Origin: Chryseobacterium gleum
GTDB taxonomy: Bacteria > Bacteroidota > Bacteroidia > Flavobacteriales_F > PHOS-HE28
Assembly (NCBI GenBank): GCA_945872795.1
Contig: CAMCAZ010000033.1
Coordinates: 1 to 41,615 of the forward strand
Reading direction: 5' to 3'
Length of the DNA: 41,615 nucleotides
The stretch's first letter is position 1; each line of letters starts with the position of its first letter. Positions 32,446 through 41,615 of this stretch are shown one piece after another. The notes beneath the pieces are model-generated. The model did no database searches, was not told where the DNA came from, and saw only the letters and a list, made by a program, of their open reading frames with translations. The position numbers and the translations under genes are program-made.

Positions 32446-35400
32446 ATGAGCTTCAAGAAGTTGAACATCCTCACCGGCTGGTTGGTGTTCCTGGTGGCCG
32501 CCTGGACCTACATCGCCACCATCGAGCCCACCAGCAGCTTCTGGGACTGTGGGGAGTTCATCGCCACGGCCTACAAGTTGGAAGTGGGCCACCCGCCCGG
32601 TGCACCCCTGTTCATGATACTGGCCCGTGTGGCCAGTGCCTTCGTCAGCCCTGAGAACGTCCCCATGGCCGTGAACGTGCTGAGCGCGCTCGCCAGTGCG
32701 TTCACCATCCTGTTCCTGTTCTGGAGCATCACGCACATGGCCCATAAGATGGCCACGCGCAGCGGAGAAGCACTGAACACCGGTTCGGTCATCGCCGTAC
32801 TGGGCAGCGGTATTGTGGGCGCCCTGGCCTACACCTGGAGCGACAGCTTCTGGTTCAGCGCCGTGGAGGGTGAAGTATATGCCCTGTCCAGCTTCTTCAC
32901 CGCGGTGGTCTTCTGGGCCATCCTGAAGTGGGAGAGCGAGGCCGACGAGCCGCACAGCACACGCTGGCTCATCCTCATCGCCTACCTGATGGGCCTGAGC
33001 ATCGGTGTTCACCTGCTCAACCTGCTCTGTATCCCGGCGATCGCCTTCGTGTACTACTTCAAGCGCTACACGCCGACCGTGAAGGGCGTGCTGATGACCT
33101 TCGTGGTCTCGGCCATCATCCTGGGCACCATCCAAGCGGTGATCATCCCGGGTATCGTGAAAGTGGCCGGTTCGTTCGAACTGCTCTTCGTGAACAGCAT
33201 GGGGCTACCCTTCAACACGGGGAACGTCATCTACGGCGCGTTGTTGATCGGACTGATCGTGTGGGGCATCCGCTGGACACAGCGCAACGGGCATGTGCTC
33301 TGGAACATCGTGATCCTGGGCGTGACCGTGATCTTGGTGGGCTACAGCACCTATGCGATGATCGTGATCCGCAGCACGGCCAACCCGCCGATCGACGAGA
33401 ACAACCCGGAGAACGTCTTCAACCTGCTGAGCTACCTGAACCGGGAGCAGTACGGCGACCGCCCGCTGCTGATGGGACAGTTCTGGGGATCGCCCTACTC
33501 CAGCGAGCGCAAGGATGGCTCGCCGGTCTACACGGCCACCTATCAGGTGAAGAAAGGCGGCCGGGCCGTGCAGAATTTCTACGACCGCTGGAGCGCCGCC
33601 CACTTCGTGGAACAGAACCCTGGTCATGAGATCGACCACGCGTATGTGATCACCGACCCGCGCAAGGGTTCCGAGGTGCAATACGACCCGGAATTCACCA
33701 TGCTCTTCCCCCGCATGTACAGTGCGCAGGCCTCGCACGAGTCAGCCTACAAGCAGTGGAGCGATTTTAAGGGCACACCGATCCGTGCCCGCGACCGGGA
33801 AGGCAAGCCCACGATCATCAACAAGCCCACGTTCGGCGAGAACATGCGCTACTTCTTCCAGTACCAGATGGATTGGATGTACTGGCGCTATTTCCTGTGG
33901 AACTTCGCCGGCCGCCAGAACGACATCCAGGGCCACGGCAACATCACCGAGGGCAACTGGCTCACCGGCATCAAGGCCATCGATGCGCAGCGCCTGGGCA
34001 ACCAGGACCAGCTGCCGCCGAGCATGACGGAGAACCACGGTTTCAACCGTTTCTACCTGCTGCCCATGCTGCTGGGCGTGATCGGCCTGGTGTACCAGAT
34101 GCTGCGGCACCTGCGCGACTGGACGGTGGTGATGCTGCTCTTCTTCTTCACCGGCGTGGCCATCGTGATCTACCTGAACCAGACACCCTACCAGCCGCGG
34201 GAGCGTGACTATGCCTATGTGGGTTCGTTCTACGCCTTCGCCATATGGATAGGACTGGGGGTGTTCGCCCTGTACGATGCGGCGCGCACCATCACCCGGA
34301 GGGAGCTGGGCATGGTCATCGGCACGGCCTTCGGGCTGGGTGTGTTGAAGTATGTGGTGGAGTGGGACGGTGACCACAGCGTCTCCTATTCCCTGTTCTA
34401 CCTGGCCGCACTTGGTGGCGGTGCGTTGGCCCTGTTCCATGGCCTCGACAAGGTGCTGAAGAACGGCGCCGTGACCGGCACGCTGGCCACCCTGGTGGGC
34501 CTGGTGGTACCGGCGGTGATGGTGGCCGATGGCTGGGATGATCACGACCGCAGCAACCGCGCCCCGGCCCGTGACCTGGCATCGAACTACCTGGAAAGCT
34601 GCGCACCGAACGCCATCCTCTTCACCAACGGCGACAACGATACGTTCCCCCTGTGGTACGCGCAGGAGGTGGAAGGTATCCGGACGGACGTGCGGGTGGT
34701 GAACCTGAGCCTGCTGAACACGGATTGGTACATCGACCAGATGCGTCGCAAGGCCTACACCAGCGAGCCTGTTCCCTTCGGCATGCCGCAGGAGAAGTAC
34801 CGCCAGGGAACCCGCGACGTGGTGGCCTTGATCCCACAGGGCAAGGGCGGCTATCGTGACCTGAGGGAGATGATGAAGTTCGTGAGCGATGACCGCAACA
34901 TGCAGCCCTTGTTCCAGCGGAACGTAAAGGACGCCTTCTTCCCCACGGACAAATTCTCCATTCCCGTGGACAGTGCCGTGGTCTTCGGCAACGGCACGCT
35001 GACCGCCAAGGATACCGCCTGGCTGCGCTCGCTGGATTGGCAGATCCGCAAACAGGTGCTGCTGAAGAACCACCTGATGGTGCTGGACCTGCTGGCGAAC
35101 AACAACTGGGAACGCCCGATCTACTTCGCGGTGACCACCGGTCCGGACAGCTACATCAACCTGCAGGACCACTTCCAACTGGAAGGCCTCACCTACCGCG
35201 TGGTGCCGGTGAAGTCGCCGAACGCCAACCCGAACCTGCAGGGCCGTGTGGCCACGGACATCATGTACCGCAACGTGACGGAGAAGTTCCTGTGGGGCAA
35301 CATGGATACGGAGGGCTTCATCTACCTGGATGAGAACATCCTGCGGATGACCACCAACCTGCGCCTGCAGCTGAGCAGCCTGGCCGAGGCCCTGATCGCG

Positions 35401-35802
35401 GAAGGTCGCAAGGAGGAGGCGCGCAACATCCTGGACCTGTCCCTGACGAAGATGCCGGAGCGGAACGTTCCTTACGACCGGATCCTGCTGCCCACCGTGG
35501 AGGCGTATTACGCGATCGGAGATGTGGCCAAGGGTAACGAGCTGAGCGAGCGCCTCTTCACCATCATGGAGGAGAACCTGACCTACTACACCAGCCTGGA
35601 GACGAAATTCCTCAAGCAGATGGAGCAGGAGATGGCGATCGCACATGCCGTGATGGGCCGCCTGATGAGCGAAACGAGCAAGGCGGACAGCACCTTGGGC
35701 AAGGCCATGGAGGAGCGTTTCGAGGCCATGGAGGAGCTCTATCAGTCCAGGCTGATGGAGATGGAGACCTCCGGGCGGAAGAATTCACGCATGCGCTTCT
35801 AA
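32446..35802 (+). CDS. DUF2723 multi-spanning membrane protein, probable glycosyltransferase
   Basis: The 1118-residue protein begins with the DUF2723 domain. After a first membrane helix comes TIEPTSSFWDCGEFIATAYKLEVGHPPGAP, in short windows: SSFWDCGEFIA and the conserved VGHPPGAP. The acidic residue after the first helix resembles the catalytic Asp/Glu loop of GT-C transferases such as protein O-mannosyltransferases. About 12 hydrophobic segments follow to residue ~700. A soluble C-terminal part then follows (ILFTNGDNDTFPLWYAQEVEG, later helical hairpins near 985-1080 resembling TPRs). Current family lists place it among glycosyltransferases (GT117); the donor and acceptor are not known. 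Protein O-glycosylation is a plausible role in Bacteroidota. It is followed after 41 bases by a polysaccharide deacetylase gene. Confidence 0.88.
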   Translation: MSFKKLNILTGWLVFLVAAWTYIATIEPTSSFWDCGEFIATAYKLEVGHPPGAPLFMILARVASAFVSPENVPMAVNVLSALASAFTILFLFWSITHMAHKMATRSGEALNTGSVIAVLGSGIVGALAYTWSDSFWFSAVEGEVYALSSFFTAVVFWAILKWESEADEPHSTRWLILIAYLMGLSIGVHLLNLLCIPAIAFVYYFKRYTPTVKGVLMTFVVSAIILGTIQAVIIPGIVKVAGSFELLFVNSMGLPFNTGNVIYGALLIGLIVWGIRWTQRNGHVLWNIVILGVTVILVGYSTYAMIVIRSTANPPIDENNPENVFNLLSYLNREQYGDRPLLMGQFWGSPYSSERKDGSPVYTATYQVKKGGRAVQNFYDRWSAAHFVEQNPGHEIDHAYVITDPRKGSEVQYDPEFTMLFPRMYSAQASHESAYKQWSDFKGTPIRARDREGKPTIINKPTFGENMRYFFQYQMDWMYWRYFLWNFAGRQNDIQGHGNITEGNWLTGIKAIDAQRLGNQDQLPPSMTENHGFNRFYLLPMLLGVIGLVYQMLRHLRDWTVVMLLFFFTGVAIVIYLNQTPYQPRERDYAYVGSFYAFAIWIGLGVFALYDAARTITRRELGMVIGTAFGLGVLKYVVEWDGDHSVSYSLFYLAALGGGALALFHGLDKVLKNGAVTGTLATLVGLVVPAVMVADGWDDHDRSNRAPARDLASNYLESCAPNAILFTNGDNDTFPLWYAQEVEGIRTDVRVVNLSLLNTDWYIDQMRRKAYTSEPVPFGMPQEKYRQGTRDVVALIPQGKGGYRDLREMMKFVSDDRNMQPLFQRNVKDAFFPTDKFSIPVDSAVVFGNGTLTAKDTAWLRSLDWQIRKQVLLKNHLMVLDLLANNNWERPIYFAVTTGPDSYINLQDHFQLEGLTYRVVPVKSPNANPNLQGRVATDIMYRNVTEKFLWGNMDTEGFIYLDENILRMTTNLRLQLSSLAEALIAEGRKEEARNILDLSLTKMPERNVPYDRILLPTVEAYYAIGDVAKGNELSERLFTIMEENLTYYTSLETKFLKQMEQEMAIAHAVMGRLMSETSKADSTLGKAMEERFEAMEELYQSRLMEMETSGRKNSRMRF

Positions 35803-35843
35803 GCAGCCTGGCTGATGGACCGGAGGTAGCAGCCGGAAGGACC

Positions 35844-36467
35844 ATGTACCTGGTGCGCACACCGGCCCTGTTGAAGCCCCTTGCCCGGGATCTGCTGTGG
35901 CACATGCCCCGGACGGAGCGTGCGGTGTACCTGACCTTCGATGATGGTCCGATTCCGGAGGTCACACCCTGGGTGTTGGACCAACTGGCGCTGTTCCAGG
36001 CCAAGGGCACCTTCTTCTGCATCGGGCGCAATGCGGCCACGCATCCAGATATCCTGGCCCGCATCCGGCAGAATGGACATGCGGTGGGCAACCATACCTG
36101 GGACCATGCGAACGGTTGGCGGACCGAGCAGCGGAACTACCTGCGCAATGTGCTGCAGTGCCAAGCGATCACCGGCACCCGCTTGTTCCGTCCACCCTAC
36201 GGACGCCTGACGCTGGGCCAGTCCAAGGCCTTATCCACACGCTTCCGGATCATCATGTGGGAGGTGCTGAGCGCTGATTTCGACACCACGCTGAGCGGTG
36301 ACGACTGTGTGCGCAACACCCTGCGCCACGTGCAACCGGGCAGCATCATCGTGTTCCACGATAGCCTGAAGGCCGAGCCGAGACTGCGCCATGCCCTGCC
36401 CCTGTTGTTGGGAGCGTTGAGCCAGGACGGTTATGCGTTCAAGGCGCTGCCCGAAAAGGGCTGGTGA
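35844..36467 (+). CDS. NodB-type polysaccharide deacetylase
   Basis: The 207-residue CE4 carbohydrate esterase has all canonical motifs: TFDDGP (residues 31-36, catalytic Asp and metal-binding Asp), HTWDHANG (the H-x3-D-H metal ligands), RPPYGRLT and, near the end, IVFHDS (catalytic His). Length is that of the bare catalytic domain. No signal peptide is clear (MYLVRTPALLKPLARDLLWH), so export is uncertain, although an uncleaved amphipathic N-terminus is common in Bacteroidota members. It follows the DUF2723 gene and may act on the same glycan, or on peptidoglycan; substrate not determined. It is convergent with the PorE-like gene, nine bases away. Confidence 0.92.
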   Translation: MYLVRTPALLKPLARDLLWHMPRTERAVYLTFDDGPIPEVTPWVLDQLALFQAKGTFFCIGRNAATHPDILARIRQNGHAVGNHTWDHANGWRTEQRNYLRNVLQCQAITGTRLFRPPYGRLTLGQSKALSTRFRIIMWEVLSADFDTTLSGDDCVRNTLRHVQPGSIIVFHDSLKAEPRLRHALPLLLGALSQDGYAFKALPEKGW

Positions 36468-36476
36468 GCGAAGGGC

Positions 36477-38684
36477 TCAGTCCAGCTTCACGGCGAGCAC
36501 CTTGTATTCGTTCCGTCTGTTCACGGCATGCTCCTCTTCGGTGCAGGTCACCCCGGGAACACAATGGTTCAGGGGCTGTGAACTGCCATAGCCCTCGGCC
36601 ACCAGACGTTCCTTAGCCACACCCTTGCTCTTCAAATAGTCCACGAGGGCCTCTGCGCGCTTCTGCGTCAGGTTCTGCAGCTCGGTGGCATCACCACGTG
36701 CATCGGCATGCACGGCCAGCTCGATGGACAGGCCGGGGTTCACCGTGAGCCGCTCGGCCAAGGCATCCAGCTCGGTGCGGGCCTGTGGGTCCAGCTGGGT
36801 GCCGGTGCGTTCCCAGCGGACATGCTTCAAGGGTATGGCCTTGCCGATCGTGATGGGCTCCATGGCCAGGTCTCGCGCCTCGTTCAGGTCGATGATGCCC
36901 TGCTTCATTCCGATGGTGGATACCGGAATGCTCTGGCTGAAGAATCCGGCCTTCTCGATGAGCACCTCGAACTCCTCGTTGCTCTGCAGGCGAAAGCTCA
37001 GGTCACCCCCTTCGCCGGTCACCGCGCTCTCGGAGAAGAAGCTGCTGAGGTTCACTACGCTCACAGTGGCCTCCGGAACGAAGCCGATACGGTCCCTGTA
37101 GCGCAAGGCACCGCGCAGCCAGATGCCGGCATCAGCGACCAGGTGGATGTCCCGGGCCAGGATCTGCTGCTTCTCGATGTTCTCCGTGCTGAGGTGCTGT
37201 TCACCATCGAAACGGCCTTTCATGTGGGCCACCAACTGGTACTCGCGGTCCTTTTCCACGGCAAAGGAGTACTCGCCCTTCGCATCGGTCACGGTGGATG
37301 CGATCAGTTCACCCTTCATGTCCCGCAGCTCCACGGCCGCTTCGATGACCGGGGTCTCGTACTCGTCATCGATGACGATGCCCGTACACAGGAAACGCTG
37401 CTCCAGTGGAGCCAGCATGTCGAAGGCATAGACGTCATCATCGCCCACGCCGCCTGGCCTGTTGCTGGAGAAGTATCCACGCTTGTTCGCCCGGTCGATC
37501 ACGAAGGCGAAGTCGTCCTTGGGTCCATTGACCGGCGCGCCCACGTTCACTGCGGCGGCGAACAGCCCGTTGCTGGTGGGCTCCGATGCGAAGACGTCCA
37601 GACCACCGAGGCCTGCATGCCCATTGCTGGCGAAGTACAGTGTACCGTTGGCGGCCACGAAGGGGAATGACTCATTGTAGGCCGTGTTGATCGTCGGGCC
37701 CAGGTTCTCGGGTTCGCTCCATTGGCCACCCAGTTCGCGGCAGATGTAGACGTCCGTTCCACCGAACCCACCAGGCATGTCGCTCACGAAATAGAGCTCC
37801 CGCCCACTGGGGCTCAATGCAGGATGCCCGATGGACACCTCGCTATTGTTGAACAGGAACTGTTCGATGTCACCCCATCCGTCGCCATCGGGCCGCGCCT
37901 TGTACAGGCTCAGGCGGCTCAGACCGTTCTGGCTGCGGTCCGCGCGTCCCTTGAAATAATTGTTGCGGGTGAACCACAGTACATCGCCGCTTGTGCTGGC
38001 AGTCGCGGGTCCTTCGTGGTACTTGGTGTTCACCCCGGGAACAGGAACTGCGTTCTGCAGGCCACCATCCACCGTCACATCTGCGCTGAAGAGGTCCAGG
38101 AAAGGTTGTCCGTTCCATGCGGCCGTGCGTTCAATGCCGGTCGTTTCATGGCGGGCGGAGGTGAAGACCACACGATCGGCGCCCAGCCATGCGGTACCGA
38201 AATCGGAATATGGAGTGTTGATGGACACTCGCCGGATCTGGAATCGCTCCAGGTCCTGGGTGAATTTCCGGGCGAAACCACTGATGTTGCTACGTCGGGC
38301 GCCACTGTCGGACTGCACCATCTGCAGGTAGCGGTCCATCCATTCCTCCGCCTCCACGTAGCGTCCATTGCTTTTGAGGGCCTCGGCATAGTTGTACAGG
38401 TCACGGGGTTCGCGGTTGAGGTACTTGACGGCCTGTGCGTACCAGAGCTCCGCTTCCTCCGTATTGCCCACACGCATGTTACAATCGGCCAGGCGCCGGG
38501 TCACATGCTCGTTCACCGCTCCCAGTTCGGCGGCCGTCCGGTAGTGCTCGATGGCCCTGGAGTACGCTAGCTGCTGGTAGTAACGGTCCGCTTCACGCAC
38601 GTGCGCATCGGCAGCACCCTGGCCCAAGACGGATCCATGGAACAGGAAAAGGACGAGGCAGGCTATGAGGCTTCGGATCGACAT
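36477..38684 (-). CDS. PorE-like OmpA-family protein (TPR, beta-propeller, CRD, OmpA)
   Basis: The 735-residue protein starts with signal peptide SLIACLVLFLFHGSVLGQG. In order it has TPR helices (about 25-130; YYQQLAYSRAIEHYRTAAEL, ELWYAQAVKYL), a PD40-type beta-propeller (about 150-410; VGHPALSPSGRELYFVSD-type repeats, FASNGHAGLGGLDVFAS, FSSNRPGGVGDDDVYAFD), a carboxypeptidase-like regulatory domain (VIEAAVELRDMKGELIAS), and a C-terminal OmpA domain (LSIELAVHADARGDATELQN to NRRNEYKVLAVKLD). This order matches PorE, a T9SS component that links the outer membrane to peptidoglycan in Porphyromonas gingivalis. It overlaps the upstream PorP/SprF gene by one base (TGATG). A cognate accessory of the SprB-like protein upstream is more likely than core PorE. 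Confidence 0.9.
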   Translation of the reverse strand: MSIRSLIACLVLFLFHGSVLGQGAADAHVREADRYYQQLAYSRAIEHYRTAAELGAVNEHVTRRLADCNMRVGNTEEAELWYAQAVKYLNREPRDLYNYAEALKSNGRYVEAEEWMDRYLQMVQSDSGARRSNISGFARKFTQDLERFQIRRVSINTPYSDFGTAWLGADRVVFTSARHETTGIERTAAWNGQPFLDLFSADVTVDGGLQNAVPVPGVNTKYHEGPATASTSGDVLWFTRNNYFKGRADRSQNGLSRLSLYKARPDGDGWGDIEQFLFNNSEVSIGHPALSPSGRELYFVSDMPGGFGGTDVYICRELGGQWSEPENLGPTINTAYNESFPFVAANGTLYFASNGHAGLGGLDVFASEPTSNGLFAAAVNVGAPVNGPKDDFAFVIDRANKRGYFSSNRPGGVGDDDVYAFDMLAPLEQRFLCTGIVIDDEYETPVIEAAVELRDMKGELIASTVTDAKGEYSFAVEKDREYQLVAHMKGRFDGEQHLSTENIEKQQILARDIHLVADAGIWLRGALRYRDRIGFVPEATVSVVNLSSFFSESAVTGEGGDLSFRLQSNEEFEVLIEKAGFFSQSIPVSTIGMKQGIIDLNEARDLAMEPITIGKAIPLKHVRWERTGTQLDPQARTELDALAERLTVNPGLSIELAVHADARGDATELQNLTQKRAEALVDYLKSKGVAKERLVAEGYGSSQPLNHCVPGVTCTEEEHAVNRRNEYKVLAVKLD

Positions 38685-39616
38685 CAGAAATAGCGGGGGG
38701 AAATGGTCCGGCCCTTGATGAAGCGCAGATCGTAGCTGAGCATGATCTCATGCGTGCCCGCGTTGTAGGCGCCCAACTTGGTGGTGGCGAGGTCGAAGGC
38801 GTACCCGATCCGCAGCTGGTCGTTCACCTGGTACTGGCCCAGAAGGCCGAAGGAATTGCCCAGCCGGTACATGGCCCCGAACCAGATGCGTTCTCGCAAC
38901 AGGAAATTGGCGTTCACATCCAGGGAAAGCGGTGCACCGGCCACCAATCGGGCCATGAAGGAAGGCTTGAACTTCAGATCACGGCCAAGGTCCATCACGT
39001 AGCCCCCCATCACGAAATAGTGCCGCTCCTCGCTACCCGTCGTAAGCAAACCGTTCGTAGCCTCCACGGTCTCGTTCTCTAACAGTTTGGGGGCCGAGAC
39101 GCCCACGTATGCCAGAGGGGTGTGCCAGAACAGGCCGAAGCCGAAGTTGGGCAGCATCTTGCCCTGGATGTCGACGTTCGCCTGATCGGGGTCCACGGTG
39201 GACAGACCGGCAAGGTCAGCGCGGAAACTGTTGAAGCCACCTTTCAGTCCGAAGGCCAGACGGGAACTCTCTCCGGTGCGGATCCGGTAAGCGAAGTCGG
39301 CGAACATACCGGTCTGACGTGTGGGGCCCAACTTGTCATTGATCACCGACAGACCCAGGGCCAGGTTCTGGGAGCGCAGTGGCGAGTGCGCCAGGATGGT
39401 CTGGGTGGCGGGAGCCCCTTCGAAACCCACCCATTGGTGGCGGCTGAGGGCCATCACCGTGAACACGTCACCGCTACCGGCGTAGGCCGGGTTGAAGGCC
39501 AGCGTGTTGAACATGTACTGGCTGTACAGGGGGTCCTGTTGGGCCAGCAGCACGCTGCACCGCAGGGCCAGGGCCATCATCAGCGCCAAACGCAGGAGGA
39601 TGTTCGTGCGCCTCAT
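38684..39616 (-). CDS. PorP/SprF-family outer-membrane protein
   Basis: The 310-residue protein has a signal peptide ending LLAQQ, followed by DPLYSQYMFNTLAFNPAYAG, the hallmark start of the PorP/SprF family. The rest is an outer-membrane beta-barrel with alternating strands (FGLKGGFNSFRADLAGL, ISFGLFWHTPLAYVGVS-like, YQVNDQLRIGYAFDL, HEIMLSYDLRF). SprF of Flavobacterium johnsoniae is needed to export SprB; type B CTD proteins in general have a dedicated SprF-like partner next to them. Here the ATG overlaps the stop of the type B cargo gene by four bases (ATGA), and the gene also overlaps the PorE-like gene. This arrangement strongly suggests a dedicated export partner. Confidence 0.93.
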   Translation of the reverse strand: MRRTNILLRLALMMALALRCSVLLAQQDPLYSQYMFNTLAFNPAYAGSGDVFTVMALSRHQWVGFEGAPATQTILAHSPLRSQNLALGLSVINDKLGPTRQTGMFADFAYRIRTGESSRLAFGLKGGFNSFRADLAGLSTVDPDQANVDIQGKMLPNFGFGLFWHTPLAYVGVSAPKLLENETVEATNGLLTTGSEERHYFVMGGYVMDLGRDLKFKPSFMARLVAGAPLSLDVNANFLLRERIWFGAMYRLGNSFGLLGQYQVNDQLRIGYAFDLATTKLGAYNAGTHEIMLSYDLRFIKGRTISPRYF

Positions 39617-41615
39617 CGGTTCAGGTAGATATAACCGGTGAGCGCTTCCTGGCCATCACCCAGTTCAAGCACATAGAAGTACGTGCCCGCAGGAGCGTTC
39701 CCGGAGATCAGGGCATCGGGAGAGGAACCGTCCCACACGACAGAAGCGTTGTTGTACCCGGCCGCCTCGAAGACCTTGCCACCCCAGCGGTTGAAGATCA
39801 CGATGGTGTTGCCAGGATAGCCCTCGATGCCGGGGATCACGAAGGCATCGTTCACCCCATCACCGTTGGGGGAGAAGGATTCCGGAACGAACACGGCCTC
39901 CTCGAAGTCGCAGGGGGAGTCTCCGGCCACGCGCACAACCGAGCAGGCATATTGATCCTGTACGAAGGCCTCGAACGATGCGCTGGTGATCAAGGCATCA
40001 CTGACGAAGATGTTATCCGGCGCTTCGGAAAGCGTGCCGGGCAGGCCAGTGACCTGGTAGCTGGACGTATCGCCGCCGCTGAGGGTGAAGCGAACGGTGT
40101 AGGTCCGGTCCGCCGTGTTGCAGATGCGCTGGATGTCGCTCACGATCACGGAACCACGCACATCCACCTTGACCAGGGCTGTGGCCGAACCACAACCCGG
40201 CACCACCACAGTATAGCGGAACGTGAACTCGCCGACACCCGCCTGTGCGGTGTTGAAGAAGCCATTGGCGAGGGCCCCGGATCCATCGAGGTCCGTCCAG
40301 GTACCACCGGTCTGCGGCGTTCCCTGCAAGCCTTGGAAGAGGTCCAGCGCCAGCAGGGTGTCACACACCAAGAGTTCGCCGTTCGCACCAGCGTTGGCCG
40401 GTTCGTTCACGGTGATCGTCACGGTCGAGAGCGTATCCGGGCACGTGGTGTTGCCAGGCAACAGGTAGTTGTAAGGCCCGGGAACACTGGTGCCCGGCAC
40501 GAAGACGCCCGTGGAGGCCGAGCCATTGGGGTCGGTCCATGTCCCACCCTCTTGAGGCTCGCCCAGTAATTGCTCGAAGAGGTTCAAGGGTGAATCCGTT
40601 GCGCAGAGCACGATGGACACATCTCCACCGGGGTCGGGGAAGGGTGACACGGTGACCAGCACAGTGGCCTGCACATTGCCGCACTGTGCATCGACGATGG
40701 TGTAGGTGAATGGAGCGACCGTTCCAGCGGGTAGTGCACACGTATTCAGAAGTCCACCGGCCAACAGCGCACCAGTGCCCAATTGATCGGTCCAGGAGCC
40801 ACCGCCATCGGGTGTACCACCCAAGGCATCGAACAGCGGGAAGCTGCAATCCGCGCCACACACGGTGACGCTATTGTCCGATCCAGCGGTGGAGCCCGAC
40901 CCCACGTTCACGGTGACCTGCGCAGAGACCGCGGCACACGGCCCATTCGCAGGGAATCCGTAGTTGAACACCCAAGACCCGTTACCGGCTACCGATGGGT
41001 CGAAGACATTTCCGGTCAGCGCACCGCTGCCACCCACATCCGTCCAGGTACCACCTGCGGTAACGTTGGTTCCCAGCGCAGCGAACAGGTCCACCTCGGT
41101 CTGGGAGACACAGGCGGAAAGGGTCGCATTCTGCCCGGGGTTGGCCGCCGTGGTCACCGAGATGCTCAGCGACGAGGAGTCGTTCGCACAGGGTGCTGTA
41201 CCGACGACCACATAGGTGTATTCGCCGGGTGTGTCCGTGGCTGGATCGAAGAAGTTCCCGTGCGGGCCATCCGGACCCAGCCAGGTTCCACCGGCCTGCG
41301 GCGAGCAACCCAGCAGGGGGCGCATCAGGATGGGTGCCTGTGAGGAGCAGAAGCCCACGGTCGCATCACATCCAGCATTGGGAGCTTGTGGTTCGGAGAC
41401 CACCACCAGTGCCGAAGCATTGGAACAGGTGCCCTGCCCGATCACGGTGTATTGGTACACCCCGGGATTGTCGATCACCGGATTGTAAAGGGGGGAATGA
41501 CCCGTATTGCCGCCGGTCACATAGATCCATGATCCACCGGGCTGCGCATTCGGTCCGAGCACCGTGAACATGTCCGTTGCATTGTCTGTGGAGCAGATGG
41601 CGAGCGAGCCGTTCA
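39613..41615 (-). CDS. SprB-like T9SS type B surface protein (N-terminus outside window)
   Basis: The frame is open to the window end (41613), so the gene continues beyond it; 666 residues are visible. It consists of six or seven tandem modules of about 75-85 residues, each with a GGTWTD-like core (GGSWIYV, GGTWLGPDG, AGGTWTDVGGSGAL, GGSWTDQLGTGALL, GGTWTDPNG, GGTWTDLDGSGAL) and a YTY/YNY-type strand. The C-terminus is a T9SS type B (CHU_C) domain: FVPESFSPNGDGVNDAFVIP, then FNRWGGKVFEA and the final ALTGYIYLNR. Such repetitive proteins act as adhesins in gliding or biofilm formation. It heads the SprF/PorE-like operon. Confidence 0.93.
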   Translation of the reverse strand, partial: NGSLAICSTDNATDMFTVLGPNAQPGGSWIYVTGGNTGHSPLYNPVIDNPGVYQYTVIGQGTCSNASALVVVSEPQAPNAGCDATVGFCSSQAPILMRPLLGCSPQAGGTWLGPDGPHGNFFDPATDTPGEYTYVVVGTAPCANDSSSLSISVTTAANPGQNATLSACVSQTEVDLFAALGTNVTAGGTWTDVGGSGALTGNVFDPSVAGNGSWVFNYGFPANGPCAAVSAQVTVNVGSGSTAGSDNSVTVCGADCSFPLFDALGGTPDGGGSWTDQLGTGALLAGGLLNTCALPAGTVAPFTYTIVDAQCGNVQATVLVTVSPFPDPGGDVSIVLCATDSPLNLFEQLLGEPQEGGTWTDPNGSASTGVFVPGTSVPGPYNYLLPGNTTCPDTLSTVTITVNEPANAGANGELLVCDTLLALDLFQGLQGTPQTGGTWTDLDGSGALANGFFNTAQAGVGEFTFRYTVVVPGCGSATALVKVDVRGSVIVSDIQRICNTADRTYTVRFTLSGGDTSSYQVTGLPGTLSEAPDNIFVSDALITSASFEAFVQDQYACSVVRVAGDSPCDFEEAVFVPESFSPNGDGVNDAFVIPGIEGYPGNTIVIFNRWGGKVFEAAGYNNASVVWDGSSPDALISGNAPAGTYFYVLELGDGQEALTGYIYLNR

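Noticed and set aside
33742-35646. 634-codon minus-strand frame opposite the DUF2723 gene
   Set aside because: The product is rich in H, Q, V and R and has no domain; the plus-strand frame has clear membrane and family motifs. The same applies to long antisense frames opposite cysS (14954-16474), aspS (27001-28677), hppD (21492-22769) and the PPK2 gene (22887-24044).

Overview
The window looks like a chromosomal piece of a high-GC Bacteroidota bacterium, most likely an uncultivated member of Flavobacteriales. Several secreted proteins end in type IX secretion system (T9SS) C-terminal domains. One operon encodes a SprB-like surface protein, a PorP/SprF protein and a PorE-like OmpA protein. Low-complexity -7 boxes of the TAnnTTTG kind stand before many genes, and the housekeeping genes (polA, cysS, aspS, tRNA-Gln) are of Bacteroidota type. 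No phage, CRISPR array or transposase gene was found.

Layout. 1-3461: two paralogous T9SS cargo proteins, the second an M43-family metalloprotease. 3649-7911 (minus): a small secreted protein, a lipoprotein and DNA polymerase I. 8075-13854: a T9SS surface protein, an OmpA-domain protein and an Omp28-like T9SS protein. 13974-18529 (minus): an M28/glutaminyl-cyclase-like hydrolase overlapping cysS, a MORN/YwqK-like protein and an L-threonine 3-dehydrogenase-like SDR. 18621-22706 (plus): trhO, then the tyrosine-degradation genes for homogentisate dioxygenase and 4-hydroxyphenylpyruvate dioxygenase. These two are separated only by a 558-bp cassette with 31-bp inverted ends that encodes a four-helix-bundle (23S rRNA intervening-sequence type) protein. 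22707-29000: a scarred region with a DUF4143 remnant, duplicated gene tails, a PPK2 kinase, a 5' fragment of aspS, an iron-permease-like gene with an in-frame stop, a T9SS protein, the complete aspS and a second copy of the aspS 3' end. 29001-31995: three membrane/metalloprotease genes (M48, DUF898, M90/MtfA). 32014-32278: tRNA-Gln(UUG) with a duplicated 3' end and terminator. 32446-36467: a very large DUF2723 membrane protein and a polysaccharide deacetylase. 36477-41615 (minus): the SprB-like/SprF/PorE-like operon, cut by the window end.

How the genes work together. The T9SS cargo genes and the last operon serve cell-surface display, probably adhesion or gliding. hmgA and hppD catalyse consecutive steps of tyrosine breakdown. 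The most unusual content is the inverted-repeat four-helix-bundle cassette in the hmgA-hppD junction, and the repeated pattern of duplicated 3' gene ends at hppD, aspS and tRNA-Gln. Functions come from motif and family recognition by eye; no database search was run.
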